A stretch of 11,219 nt of DNA. It comes from JAEKLB01 sp050249235 (GTDB lineage Bacteria > Actinomycetota > Acidimicrobiia > Acidimicrobiales > CADCSY01). The notes beneath the pieces were generated by a model. The model was not told the DNA's origin. It saw nothing but the letters and a program-made list of their open reading frames with translations, and made no database searches. The stretch is from contig JBFWQW010000094.1 of assembly GCA_050249235.1 (NCBI GenBank), forward strand, positions 1 through 11,219, written 5' to 3'. Below are positions 1 through 6,548 of the stretch, one piece after another; the first letter of the stretch is position 1; every line of letters starts with the position of its first letter. A program made the position numbers and the translations under genes.

Positions 1-2
1 AG

Positions 3-440
3 TACGACAACCCTGCCGCCACTCTCGGGTCCAACCCTCGACTCGCATGGACCCGGCCGGTCGGCGCCGCCAGACCTGGACTGCTCGTCGTCTGCGAAGG
101 GATCCCCGACGCCCTCACCGCTGCTCAGGCCGGCCTTCGATCAGCTGCGGTCCTCGGCTCGCAGGCCCCTGACCACTCGGTCGCGGCGCGGCTGTCGGCC
201 TTCGCCGAGCGCCATGACCTATCGCTGATCGCCGTCGTCGACAACGATTCCGCAGGACTCGCATGGGGTGACCGCCTCTCGGGCCTCGTCTGTGATGCCG
301 GACAGGAGCTTCGGGTGATCGTGCCGCCGACCAAGGATCTCGACCTCAATTCGTGGGCTTCGCAGGACCAGGAGTGGCACCGGCATATCGACGGCGCGGC
401 TGTCGAGGTCGAGCCGGTCCCGACCCTCGAGCATCGCTGA
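3..440 (+). CDS. TOPRIM-domain protein, primase-like (3' part only)
   Basis: The reading frame is open from the window edge to TGA at 438-440, giving 146 residues with no obvious start, so the 5' part lies outside. The fragment is most of a DnaG-type TOPRIM fold. LLVVCEGIPDALTA (fragment residues 27-40) supplies the catalytic Glu at 32 and Asp at 36. VVDNDSAG supplies the DxD pair at residues 80 and 82. A primase-like TKDLDLNSW follows before a short tail. TOPRIM domains of this type bind Mg2+ in primases and related nucleotidyl-transfer enzymes. Large TOPRIM proteins with other N-terminal domains (helicase, CHC2 zinc finger or relaxase-associated) are common on conjugative elements and phages, so a replication or transfer primase is likely. 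Which one cannot be told without the missing N-terminus. The stop is followed by about 220 bases before the next confident gene, so this gene probably ends a transcription unit. Confidence 0.85.
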   Translation, partial: YDNPAATLGSNPRLAWTRPVGAARPGLLVVCEGIPDALTAAQAGLRSAAVLGSQAPDHSVAARLSAFAERHDLSLIAVVDNDSAGLAWGDRLSGLVCDAGQELRVIVPPTKDLDLNSWASQDQEWHRHIDGAAVEVEPVPTLEHR

Positions 441-455
441 CCTGTCATTAAGAGC

Positions 456-478
456 GGAGCGCAGGCAGTCGTCGCTCC
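456..478 (+). terminator. weak hairpin after the TOPRIM gene
   Basis: GGAGCG (456-461) pairs with CGCTCC (473-478) across an 11-base loop, starting 15 bases after the stop. There is no T run. Stems of this size are common by chance in GC-rich DNA, so terminator function is only a suggestion. Confidence 0.2.
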
Positions 479-571
479 ACGCGGATATGGGACAGGCGAC
501 TAGCACGACATCTACCGGCACTTCGGGGACGCCAAGGGCTCCGAGGAGGTCTCATCATTTCGTCCTGTAAT

Positions 572-583
572 TACACCTGTGTA
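572..583. promoter_or_regulatory. near-palindrome in an AT-richer island upstream of the OLD gene
   Basis: TACAC-CT-GTGTA forms a 5+5 inverted repeat. It lies in a locally AT-richer stretch (about 550-590), unusual for this window, and 76 bases before the ATG at 660. TAATTA at 568-573 fits a loose actinobacterial -10 pattern, but no convincing -35 was found. A repressor or activator site controlling the ATPase gene is possible; the regulator is unknown. Confidence 0.3.
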
Positions 584-659
584 GTTGTCACAGCCCCTCG
601 GTAGGCTGGCTCTTGGCCAGTCCCACGTCGATCCGCTGGCCTTCGAAGGCTGGTGCGTC

Positions 660-2579
660 ATGAGGCTGATGAAGGCTCGGGTCCAGAACTACCGGAGCAT
701 CGAGGACTCGGGGTGGGTCGACATCGAGGGCGACATCACCGCGCTCGTCGGCAAGAACGAGTCGGGCAAGACCGCCTTCATGCAGGCGTTGTTCAAGTTG
801 CACCCGGTCGAGCCCGCCACCTACGACGAGGTCGTCGACTTCCCGAGCAGGCTCACCAGGAAGCGCAAGGACACCGCTGGCCCCATCCCCGTCACCACGG
901 TCCAGTACGAGCTCAGTGACGACGAGCTCGGCGAGATCGAGGCGAACCTCGGGACCGGCGTATTGAAGTCCCGCATCGTCCAGGTTGAAGGGGGCTACCG
1001 GTTCAAGGGACGAACGATCGCCGTCGAGCTCGACGAGGCTGTGGCTGTAGCGCATCTCCGCGCGGACCTCGACCTCGCCGCTGCGGCGGGGAAGGCCGTC
1101 AACGCTGCGACGACGATCGCAGACCTCGCCGCGGCACTCGCCGGGCTTGAAGAGCCCCCTGCCAAGGCCGAGGCACTTGCGACCGCGATCGGCAACTGGC
1201 GAGAGGGCCGGCTGTCGCTCCACGTGATCGACGCCTATTTGCAGAGGTGGGAGCCGACGTTCGTGTACTTCGACGACTACAGCACCATGCCGGGCAAGGT
1301 CTCGATCCCGAGCCTGATCGAGAAGCGCGACGCGGGGAACCTCGTCCGCGGGTTGCGGGCACTGCTGTCGTTCCTCAAGCTGGGCAGCGGCAAGCCCGAG
1401 GACTTCAACGACTCGGCGAACCACGAGCGGCTGATCCGCGAGTTGGAGAACACCGCCAACGGCATCAGCGACGAGGTGTTCCACTACTGGTCGCAGAACG
1501 AGGAGTTGTCCGTCGAGCTCAAGGTGATGGAGCCGGAGGCGGGAGCCGAGCCTCCGCTCGACGTGGGCCCGATTTTCCATGTCCGAGTCCACAACCGGCG
1601 GCACCGTGTCTCGGTCCCGTTCGACGAGCGGTCGCGGGGGTTCGTGTGGTTCTTCTCCTTCGTGGCTTACTTCTCCGAACTTGACGCGGCGAAGACCTCC
1701 GACCTCATCGTGCTGCTCGACGAGCCCGGGCTCGCGCTGCACGCAACGGCGCAGGGCGATCTTCTCCGCTACATGGAGGAGCGCCTCGCTCCTGAGCATC
1801 AGGTCATCTACACGACTCACTCGCCCTTCATGATCGACGCCACCCACATCGAGCGGACCCGGACCGTCATGGATGTTGACAACGAGGGCACCAAGGTGTC
1901 GTCCGACGTCTTCCGAGTCGACAACGAGACGGTCTTCCCCCTCCAGGCCGCTCTCGGATACACGCTCACGCAGACGCTGTTCATCGGCCCGAAGAACCTC
2001 CTGCTCGAGGGACCGAGCGACCTCATCTACCTCGACGTTCTCGACGACGACCTCCGGCAGCACGACCTGACCCCGATCGACGATGACGTGACGCGCGTGC
2101 CGGTGGGTGGCGCTGGCAAGTTGTCGACGTTCGTGTCGCTCATCGGGTCGAATCAGCTGAACATGGCGGTGCTCGTGGACTCCAGCACGAAGGACGCCGA
2201 GGCCGTCGAGCGGCTACAGCAGGCCGAGAAGTTGAAGAAGGGCGCTCTGATCCACATGTCTGACATCACGGGCGAGCCCGAGTGCGACATCGAGGACCTG
2301 TTCGACCCGGCCTTCTACCTGGACCTCGTGAACCGCGCCTACGCCAAGGAACTCGACGGCACGCCGCTCACGTTGGCTGATCTGCCGAAGAAGGCAGGGC
2401 GGATCACGAAGAAGATCAACGCCGCGTTCGCGAAGCGCCAGATCGCCGGCGGGGTGTTGAACCACTACCGGCCGGCGGTGGTCCTGCTCCGCAACCAGGC
2501 TGAGCTCGTGCCCACCATCGACGATGCCACCCGCGAGCGGTTCTCCAACCTGGCCGAGCGTGTCAACCGAGTCCTGTAG
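660..2579 (+). CDS. OLD-family ATPase with C-terminal TOPRIM domain
   Basis: This 639-residue protein has the layout of OLD (overcoming lysogenization defect) nucleases: an SMC/ABC-type ATPase followed by TOPRIM. Visible motifs are the Walker A GKNESGKT at residues 31-38, a signature-like segment DERSRGFVWFFSF at about 322-334, the Walker B LIVLLDEPGLALH at about 349-361 with D354 and E355, and the H-loop YTTHSPF with H387. The TOPRIM part starts at about 445 with LLLEGPSD (E450), continues through VGGAGK, and has DIEDLF at about 543-548, as in OLD proteins. The expected DxD is VDSS (D507, S508, S509), so the second acidic residue is replaced. OLD proteins are ATP-controlled nucleases, many of them acting against phage. 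ATG 660 is chosen because GAAGG at 645-649 lies 10 bases upstream and MRLMKARVQNYRSI is the normal family N-terminus; a TTG at 585 would add 25 unlikely residues. The HNH-like gene follows 130 bases downstream on the same strand. Confidence 0.9.
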   Translation: MRLMKARVQNYRSIEDSGWVDIEGDITALVGKNESGKTAFMQALFKLHPVEPATYDEVVDFPSRLTRKRKDTAGPIPVTTVQYELSDDELGEIEANLGTGVLKSRIVQVEGGYRFKGRTIAVELDEAVAVAHLRADLDLAAAAGKAVNAATTIADLAAALAGLEEPPAKAEALATAIGNWREGRLSLHVIDAYLQRWEPTFVYFDDYSTMPGKVSIPSLIEKRDAGNLVRGLRALLSFLKLGSGKPEDFNDSANHERLIRELENTANGISDEVFHYWSQNEELSVELKVMEPEAGAEPPLDVGPIFHVRVHNRRHRVSVPFDERSRGFVWFFSFVAYFSELDAAKTSDLIVLLDEPGLALHATAQGDLLRYMEERLAPEHQVIYTTHSPFMIDATHIERTRTVMDVDNEGTKVSSDVFRVDNETVFPLQAALGYTLTQTLFIGPKNLLLEGPSDLIYLDVLDDDLRQHDLTPIDDDVTRVPVGGAGKLSTFVSLIGSNQLNMAVLVDSSTKDAEAVERLQQAEKLKKGALIHMSDITGEPECDIEDLFDPAFYLDLVNRAYAKELDGTPLTLADLPKKAGRITKKINAAFAKRQIAGGVLNHYRPAVVLLRNQAELVPTIDDATRERFSNLAERVNRVL

Positions 2580-2709
2580 CGGTCGCCCTAGTCCACGTCG
2601 CGGGTGAGCTGACCTCCTCGTTCGCGTCCACCGGCCATCGTCGTAGCTACGCCACTGGGCTTAGCGAAGGTTCCGCCCAACAAGCGACGGAGGCGTCCCC
2701 AAACGCCGG

Positions 2710-3780
2710 GTGCAGGTGCGAACCGACGGGGGGCAGGTCGGGGCAACGAGCGGCTTGGTGGATCGCCGAAACGACGGGCATGTCAAGCCACCGGAGGGCA
2801 GGATCAGGTCCGTGGCGCCCGATGAAGACCGGTCGGGGCGGTTCATCGTGGCTGCTCCTGGCACTCCGCTCGAGGTGATGGAAGGTGCGCTCAAGATCGC
2901 GTGGCCGGACGACATGACGGAGGAGCGTGACGGGGAGCTGCTACCGCGGGAGCCACGCGACGGGACCTGCCGAATCTGTGGCCGGGTCGGTCCCCTCACC
3001 GCTGAGCATCTCCCACCCCGAGGTGCGTTCAACAAGGGCCGCGGGATGGACGTTGATCCGAAGACACGCATTGGTAACGACGACCTGGATGTCGAGGTAT
3101 CAGGTCCTGTCATCCAAGGCGGGGTGCGGGCGTTTGTCCTATGTGCCGAGTGCAACAACTTCACTGGAATCCGTTGGGGCCGCGAGTACCAGGGCTGGGC
3201 AGGGCGGGGATACGCGCTGCTATCTCAGGCCAGTCCCACGGTTGACGAGATGGACGCCCACGCGGGGTTCCCAATGTTCGACGTCACCTTCAAGCGCGTG
3301 TATCCGGGTCGCTTCATTCGGCAGGTCATCAGCATGATGCTGAGCATCAGCGGCAGCGACGCGCTGGCACGGAGGTTCCCAGTCCTGCGTGATCTGGTGC
3401 TCGGTGGTCCGCCAGCCGAGGTGCCGCACGACGTTCGGCTCTATCTGCACCTCTACGGCGATGCCACAACGCGTGTCATGGGTGGCCCCAATGGCAGCCC
3501 CGGAGTCGATCTCACCACCGGCGAGGTGCGACGCGTACTGCAACTCGACCATCCACCCCTTGGTCTGATGTTGCAGATTGAAGGGCCACCGATGGACACG
3601 GGCGGAGCTGATGTCAGCGAGTTCACGACCATCGACGTCGACCGACAGCAGGACGTCTCGTTTGAGGAACTTCCGCTGGGGTTCGGACACAAGATGTGGC
3701 CCAACGAGTACCGGACTCGGGGCCAACTCCTGGCTAACCGCATCCCCGTCGACGAGGAAACGGAACCAGACGGCCTCTAG
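2710..3780 (+). CDS. HNH-endonuclease-like zinc-binding protein
   Basis: The 356-residue frame carries a treble-clef/HNH-type core: CRIC (C87, C90), LTAEHLPPRG (E99, H100), then LCAECNN (C145, C148, N149, N150) and TGIRWGREYQGW. This resembles HNH_5-type proteins, in which two CxxC pairs bind zinc and an EH motif plus Asn form the nuclease centre. The rest (about 190-356, starting MFDVTFKRVYPGRFIRQVISMM) has no domain I can name, but looks like a conserved C-terminal region seen in uncharacterised HNH proteins. The start is uncertain. GTG 2710 is used because GC by codon position stays coding-like upstream of the zinc core, with GGAGG about 16 bases before it. GTG 2875, ATG 2878 and ATG 2914 are alternatives that keep the whole core. 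It lies 130 bases after the OLD ATPase gene on the same strand with no clear terminator between, so co-expression is possible. DNA cleavage is inferred. Confidence 0.72.
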   Translation: MQVRTDGGQVGATSGLVDRRNDGHVKPPEGRIRSVAPDEDRSGRFIVAAPGTPLEVMEGALKIAWPDDMTEERDGELLPREPRDGTCRICGRVGPLTAEHLPPRGAFNKGRGMDVDPKTRIGNDDLDVEVSGPVIQGGVRAFVLCAECNNFTGIRWGREYQGWAGRGYALLSQASPTVDEMDAHAGFPMFDVTFKRVYPGRFIRQVISMMLSISGSDALARRFPVLRDLVLGGPPAEVPHDVRLYLHLYGDATTRVMGGPNGSPGVDLTTGEVRRVLQLDHPPLGLMLQIEGPPMDTGGADVSEFTTIDVDRQQDVSFEELPLGFGHKMWPNEYRTRGQLLANRIPVDEETEPDGL

Positions 3781-3795
3781 AAGCGGAGCCAGGCC

Positions 3796-3835
3796 ATCGG
3801 TGCCATCGGCTCCCCGATGACCCGGTGCCACCGAT
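3796..3835 (+). terminator. bipartite hairpin after the HNH-like gene
   Basis: The inner stem CATCGG (3804-3809) pairs with CCGATG (3814-3819) across CTCC. The outer stem ATCGGTG (3796-3802) pairs with CACCGAT (3829-3835), with unequal unpaired bases between the two stems. It begins 15 bases after the stop, a usual place for a terminator. There is no T run, so it would be a non-canonical actinobacterial-type terminator. Confidence 0.4.
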
Positions 3836-3927
3836 CGCCGGTTGCAGGGGGCCGAATCGCGTGCGGGCCCTGGCGCTGATCTCCTAGCGTCGGACTTCGA
3901 AGACCGCTACGAGATGGGGGGTCAGCG

Positions 3928-3990
3928 ATGGCCGAGATGGTGATGGGACTGCCGAGAACCCTCGACGGGCGGGTGACCCTTCTGGGGTAG
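3928..3990 (+). CDS. possible 20-residue leader peptide
   Basis: ATG at 3928 opens a 20-codon frame ending in TAG at 3988-3990. It begins MAEMVMGLPR and has no recognisable similarity. GGGGGG at 3916-3921 sits 6 bases upstream as a passable Shine-Dalgarno. The stop is 6 bases before the first of three stem-loops in the leader of the oxygenase-GNAT gene. Short upstream ORFs are known in actinobacterial leaders that control resistance genes through ribosome stalling, which is why it is listed. It could equally be a chance frame. Confidence 0.25.
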   Translation: MAEMVMGLPRTLDGRVTLLG

Positions 3991-3996
3991 GCCGCT

Positions 3997-4082
3997 GGCG
4001 GCGTCACGCCGTCTGTTGCTGACCTGTGGTTCTCGGATGGCCAGGCCGATGCGGCCGGCCCGTGAGCGGCGCGCCTGCGCCG
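3997..4082 (+). promoter_or_regulatory. three consecutive stem-loops, candidate attenuator
   Basis: Stem 1 is GGCGGC (3997-4002) with GCCGTC (4008-4013), one G-T wobble, followed by TGTTGCT. Stem 2 is GGCC-A-GGCC (4039-4047) with GGCCGGCC (4053-4060), eight G-C pairs and one bulged A. Stem 3 is CGGCGC (4067-4072) with GCGCCG (4077-4082) across a four-base loop. The Shine-Dalgarno follows 9 bases later. They are compact, non-overlapping and directly upstream of the start codon, which suggests control at the RNA level. Confidence 0.35.
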
Positions 4083-4091
4083 TTCCGAACC

Positions 4092-4096
4092 AAGGA
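4092..4096 (+). promoter_or_regulatory. ribosome binding site of the oxygenase-GNAT gene
   Basis: AAGGA lies 8 bases upstream of ATG 4105. This is one of the clearest Shine-Dalgarno sequences in the window and supports that start. Confidence 0.7.
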
Positions 4097-4104
4097 CAGC
4101 AGAC

Positions 4105-5562
4105 ATGAACTACGACCTCGATGCGGCCGTTCGCGCCTGGACCGATGACGGCTTCGCCATCCTCCCCGGCTACATCCCCGCCGCGGATCTTGATCCTGGG
4201 GCGTCGGAGATCCCGCTCCTCTACCCGACCGCAGACGACTACCACGACGGCGTGGATGCCGACCGGAACCGCCGGTTCGATGACGAGTTCGGCGGGATCG
4301 ACGACTTCCCGTTCGCCGGCCCGGCGCTGAACCTGCTCGCCGTGCACCACGGCCTGATCGACCTCGCCGAACGCCTGCTCGCCACGGCTGAACTTCGGGT
4401 GTACTCCGTAGAAGCGTGGGCCAAGTACACCGGCGCCGCCGACTACGAGCAGGAACTCCACCGCGACTACCTCGGCCAGACCCTGGTGGTCCCGAGCGAC
4501 GACCATGACTTCGACCAGGTTGAGATGTTCCTCTACCTCGTCGACGTTCCAGCCGAGCTTGGCGCGCCGGCATACGTGCCGCTCCGCTACACGTCCGAGC
4601 TGCCGATGATCCCGAACTGGTACCCCCGCGAGCCAGACGGCCGCCGGGACCCAGACCGACCGACCTGGATCTCCACCACCGCCCGGCCTGACCTCTACGA
4701 GCGGGAGATCCGCGCCGTCGGACCGGCCGGTACGACCGTCGCCTACAGCAACCGCACGTTCCACCGCGGCACCCAGCTCACCCAGCCCCGGGGCGCCCGG
4801 TACACGCTGCACATCAACTTCCGCCCTGCGGAGAGTGAATGGCAGGCCCGCCATTCCTGGCTCCGCAACGTCGGCCCCCCGGCATGGAACGCCTTCGTCT
4901 CCCACGCCTCACCCCGCCAACTCGCCCTCTTCGGCTGGCCGCCGCCGGGTAATCGCTACTGGACCCTCGCCACGCTCACGGGAGTGCAGCAGCGCTATCC
5001 GCAACTCGACCTCGACCCGTGGCGCCAAGCGTTGGCCAGCCCGACCAACAGGGCGCCAGCGCTGTCGCTCCCGATGCCCGAACCGGGGATCCTGCCGTGG
5101 CCCGTGGCCGACGGCGTCGTCGAGCTTCGTCCGCCCGAGACCGGAGAGTCCGTGATCCTGAAAGCAGGACGCGACAGCGAGTGGGAGCGCTGGCTCGGTC
5201 CCGGAAGCGACGAGCCCAACCCGACCGCGGTCATCGTCGCCGGCGGAGAGGTGGTGGGCTGGATCGACTACGACCCGGAACCAACATGGCTTCGGCCAGG
5301 GGAGGTCAACGTTGGCTACAACGTCTTCCCACAGGACCGGCGGAACCACTACGCCACCCGAGCAGTCCGGCTCCTCGTGGACTGGCTTGAGCGCCACACC
5401 GAAACGGAGCGGGTGTACCTCGCGATCGACGCCGAGAACGTTGCGTCTCAGGGCGTCGCCACCGCTGCAGGAGCGCAGCTCGTCGAGCAGTACACCAATG
5501 AAGCAGGTCGTCCCAACATCCGGTACGCGATCGAACTCGGATCCCGACCTCCAGTCCCGTAA
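4105..5562 (+). CDS. phytanoyl-CoA dioxygenase-like oxygenase fused to GNAT acetyltransferase
   Basis: A 485-residue two-domain protein. Residues 1 to about 275 look like a PhyH-family Fe(II)/2-oxoglutarate oxygenase. It starts with the typical WTDDGFAILPGYIP. The iron triad is H119-x-D121 (in LHRDY) and H220 (in NRTFHRG). R232 (in GARYTLHINF), 12 residues after the distal His, fits the 2-oxoglutarate-binding Arg. Residues about 328-480 look like a GNAT fold: LRPPETGESVILKAGRD, a motif A region GYNVFPQDRRNHYATRAVRLL at about 404-424, and NVASQGVATAAGAQLVEQY like motif B. The usual Gly in the R-x-x-G-x-G/A loop is His414, so acetyl-CoA binding may be altered. The family chemistry is hydroxylation coupled to 2-oxoglutarate decarboxylation, plus acyl transfer; the substrate is unknown, perhaps a small molecule or amino-acid derivative. 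No signal peptide is seen, so it is cytoplasmic. It has its own leader and Shine-Dalgarno and is convergent with the next gene, suggesting an independent cargo unit. Confidence 0.87.
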   Translation: MNYDLDAAVRAWTDDGFAILPGYIPAADLDPGASEIPLLYPTADDYHDGVDADRNRRFDDEFGGIDDFPFAGPALNLLAVHHGLIDLAERLLATAELRVYSVEAWAKYTGAADYEQELHRDYLGQTLVVPSDDHDFDQVEMFLYLVDVPAELGAPAYVPLRYTSELPMIPNWYPREPDGRRDPDRPTWISTTARPDLYEREIRAVGPAGTTVAYSNRTFHRGTQLTQPRGARYTLHINFRPAESEWQARHSWLRNVGPPAWNAFVSHASPRQLALFGWPPPGNRYWTLATLTGVQQRYPQLDLDPWRQALASPTNRAPALSLPMPEPGILPWPVADGVVELRPPETGESVILKAGRDSEWERWLGPGSDEPNPTAVIVAGGEVVGWIDYDPEPTWLRPGEVNVGYNVFPQDRRNHYATRAVRLLVDWLERHTETERVYLAIDAENVASQGVATAAGAQLVEQYTNEAGRPNIRYAIELGSRPPVP

Positions 5563-5636
5563 CGCCGGCTCGAGGAGGACGGCGCGAAGTTCCATGCAGT
5601 CCCCGAAGGACTCGTCACGACGCCTCCGAAGGCCCC

Positions 5637-5662
5637 GGCTGGATCTCAGGGCTGATCCGGCC
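5637..5662. terminator. hairpin between convergent genes
   Basis: GGCTGGATC (5637-5645) pairs with GATCCGGCC (5654-5662), nine pairs with one G-T wobble, across an eight-base loop. It lies in the 153-base gap between two converging genes, where a terminator serving both strands is expected. No T run follows on either strand. Confidence 0.4.
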
Positions 5663-5715
5663 CCGGGCCGCGTCGTCCAGACCGGTGTGCAACGGCCACC
5701 AGGCCGACGGGTGCG

Positions 5716-6435
5716 TCATGCGGCGTGAACACCGAGATGGGCATCGACGTAGGGAGCAAGTCGACGAGCCGCTCGGTGGGCGGCGACTCGCTCTTGGCCG
5801 GTGCTCGCCGGGAGACCTGTGACGAGGGCTCGCCGGATCCGGTGGTCGCGGTACACCGTCCACACGTCGAGCGGGAGCACCCCATCGGCCACAGCGTCCT
5901 CGACGGCATCACAGAAGCGTTCGAGGGCGAGTCGGTTGACCACGACGTCGTCGATGCTGTCGGACCACGCTGGCTTGCGGTCGAGGAAGAGCGCCAGCCG
6001 GTCGGGTTCGCAGGGCACGGTGGTGGTGACGTTCAGGACGCCGTGGGTCCGGAAGCTGCGGGTGCTGCGCCAGATGCGGCTGTGGGTGCGGTTGACGAGC
6101 CGGTGGGCGAGGCGGGCGCCGTCAATGTCGCTGTCGAGGATGACGAGGGCGAGCTCCGTGACGGCGTCGTGGTGGTATTCGGCGGTGGCCGTCCGGGAGA
6201 TGCGTGCTCGCAGCGCGGGGGCCAGCGCGTAGAGAGCGACGGTGGTGGCCTCGGGGACGCTGCGGCCCCGGATGATGAGCTCCCGGAGGGCCCGGTCGGA
6301 CGCCGCGGTGTCGGGTGTGTCATGGCGGATGACCTCGACGAGGTGGTCGAGGTTGCCCAGGTCGCTGAGCTGGCGGCTGCCGGCGTGGCGGTGGAAGCGC
6401 CGGTAGGCGGCGTCGAGGTCTCGGTACGGGTTCAC
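5716..6435 (-). CDS. uncharacterised helical protein, possibly sigma-factor-like
   Basis: A 239-residue protein rich in Arg, Ala, Leu and Asp, predicted mostly helical, with no membrane segment or signal peptide. I do not recognise a named family. Residues about 45-130 (ALRELIIRGRSVPEATTVALYALAPALRARI and on) and about 170-230 (ERFCDAVEDAV, WTVYRDHRIRRALV, VAAHRAARRL) are spaced like the two helical modules of a sigma-70-type protein, the second resembling a helix-turn-helix region 4. This is a weak resemblance by eye. The start GTG 6435 is firm because AAGGAG (6447-6442 on the minus strand) lies 6 bases upstream. It is divergent from the coupling-protein gene, with a repeat-rich 140-base region between them, and convergent with the oxygenase-GNAT gene. 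A role in controlling transfer genes is inferred from this position. Confidence 0.8.
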   Translation of the reverse strand: MNPYRDLDAAYRRFHRHAGSRQLSDLGNLDHLVEVIRHDTPDTAASDRALRELIIRGRSVPEATTVALYALAPALRARISRTATAEYHHDAVTELALVILDSDIDGARLAHRLVNRTHSRIWRSTRSFRTHGVLNVTTTVPCEPDRLALFLDRKPAWSDSIDDVVVNRLALERFCDAVEDAVADGVLPLDVWTVYRDHRIRRALVTGLPASTGQERVAAHRAARRLAPYVDAHLGVHAA

Positions 6436-6441
6436 GGTTCG

Positions 6442-6447
6442 CTCCTT
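6442..6447 (-). promoter_or_regulatory. ribosome binding site of the minus-strand gene
   Basis: On the minus strand this reads AAGGAG, 6 bases before GTG 6435. It is a near-perfect Shine-Dalgarno and fixes the start. Confidence 0.75.
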
Positions 6448-6487
6448 CTCGCATCAGGTGTGCAGGAGCGAGCGTCCGGAAGGCAGG

Positions 6488-6535
6488 TCCCGGGTTTGCT
6501 CCCGGAGTTCGTCCCGGGAGCCGTCCCGATGTCGC
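6488..6535. repeat. four tandem 12-base TCCCG repeats in a divergent intergenic region
   Basis: Units start at 6488, 6500, 6512 and 6524: TCCCGGGTTTGC, TCCCGGAGTTCG, TCCCGGGAGCCG and TCCCGATGTCGC. TCCCG is invariant at exact 12-base spacing and the second half of each unit varies. A looser TCCGGA lies at 6475. The array sits between divergently transcribed genes, a typical place for a row of operator half-sites or iteron-like protein-binding sites. Confidence 0.6.
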
Positions 6536-6548
6536 GTCGGGACTCCCG
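6515..6548. promoter_or_regulatory. inverted repeat overlapping the 12-base array
   Basis: CGGGAG (6515-6520) and TCCCGA (6524-6529) pair with TCGGGA (6537-6542) and CTCCCG (6543-6548), with CCG at 6521-6523 bulged. This gives a 12-pair interrupted stem around a seven-base loop. The inner part GTCCCGA/TCGGGAC is a perfect 7+7 repeat. It ends 27 bases before the coupling-protein start, so it could be an operator, or an RNA hairpin in that gene's leader. Confidence 0.45.

Larger units (their letters stand above)
3781..4104 (+). other. 324-base structured leader before the oxygenase-GNAT gene
   Basis: No long gene fits this interval. It holds, in order, a hairpin just after the HNH-like gene (3796-3835), a 20-codon ORF preceded by a G run (3928-3990), three GC-rich stem-loops (3997-4013, 4039-4060, 4067-4082) and a good Shine-Dalgarno (4092-4096). 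An upstream ORF followed by stacked hairpins resembles a translational or transcriptional attenuation leader. No promoter was confidently placed; TAGCGT at about 3895-3900 is a weak -10 candidate. GC-rich DNA forms chance hairpins, so this is a hypothesis. Confidence 0.4.

Noticed and set aside
579..593. CRP-like site TGTGTAGTTGTCACA
   Set aside because: The half-sites are one base too close for the TGTGA-N6-TCACA consensus and the left half has a mismatch.
585..659. Upstream TTG start for the OLD ATPase adding 25 residues
   Set aside because: It has no good Shine-Dalgarno, overlaps the TACAC-CT-GTGTA island, and the family N-terminus begins at ATG 660, which has GAAGG at a normal distance.
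588..2063. 491-codon minus-strand frame
   Set aside because: It is antisense to the OLD gene, whose motifs are clear on the plus strand; no domain is recognisable in the antisense product.
2692..2707. Hairpin GGCGT/ACGCC just before the HNH-like start
   Set aside because: Only five pairs, and it overlaps the possible Shine-Dalgarno; too weak to list as a regulatory element.
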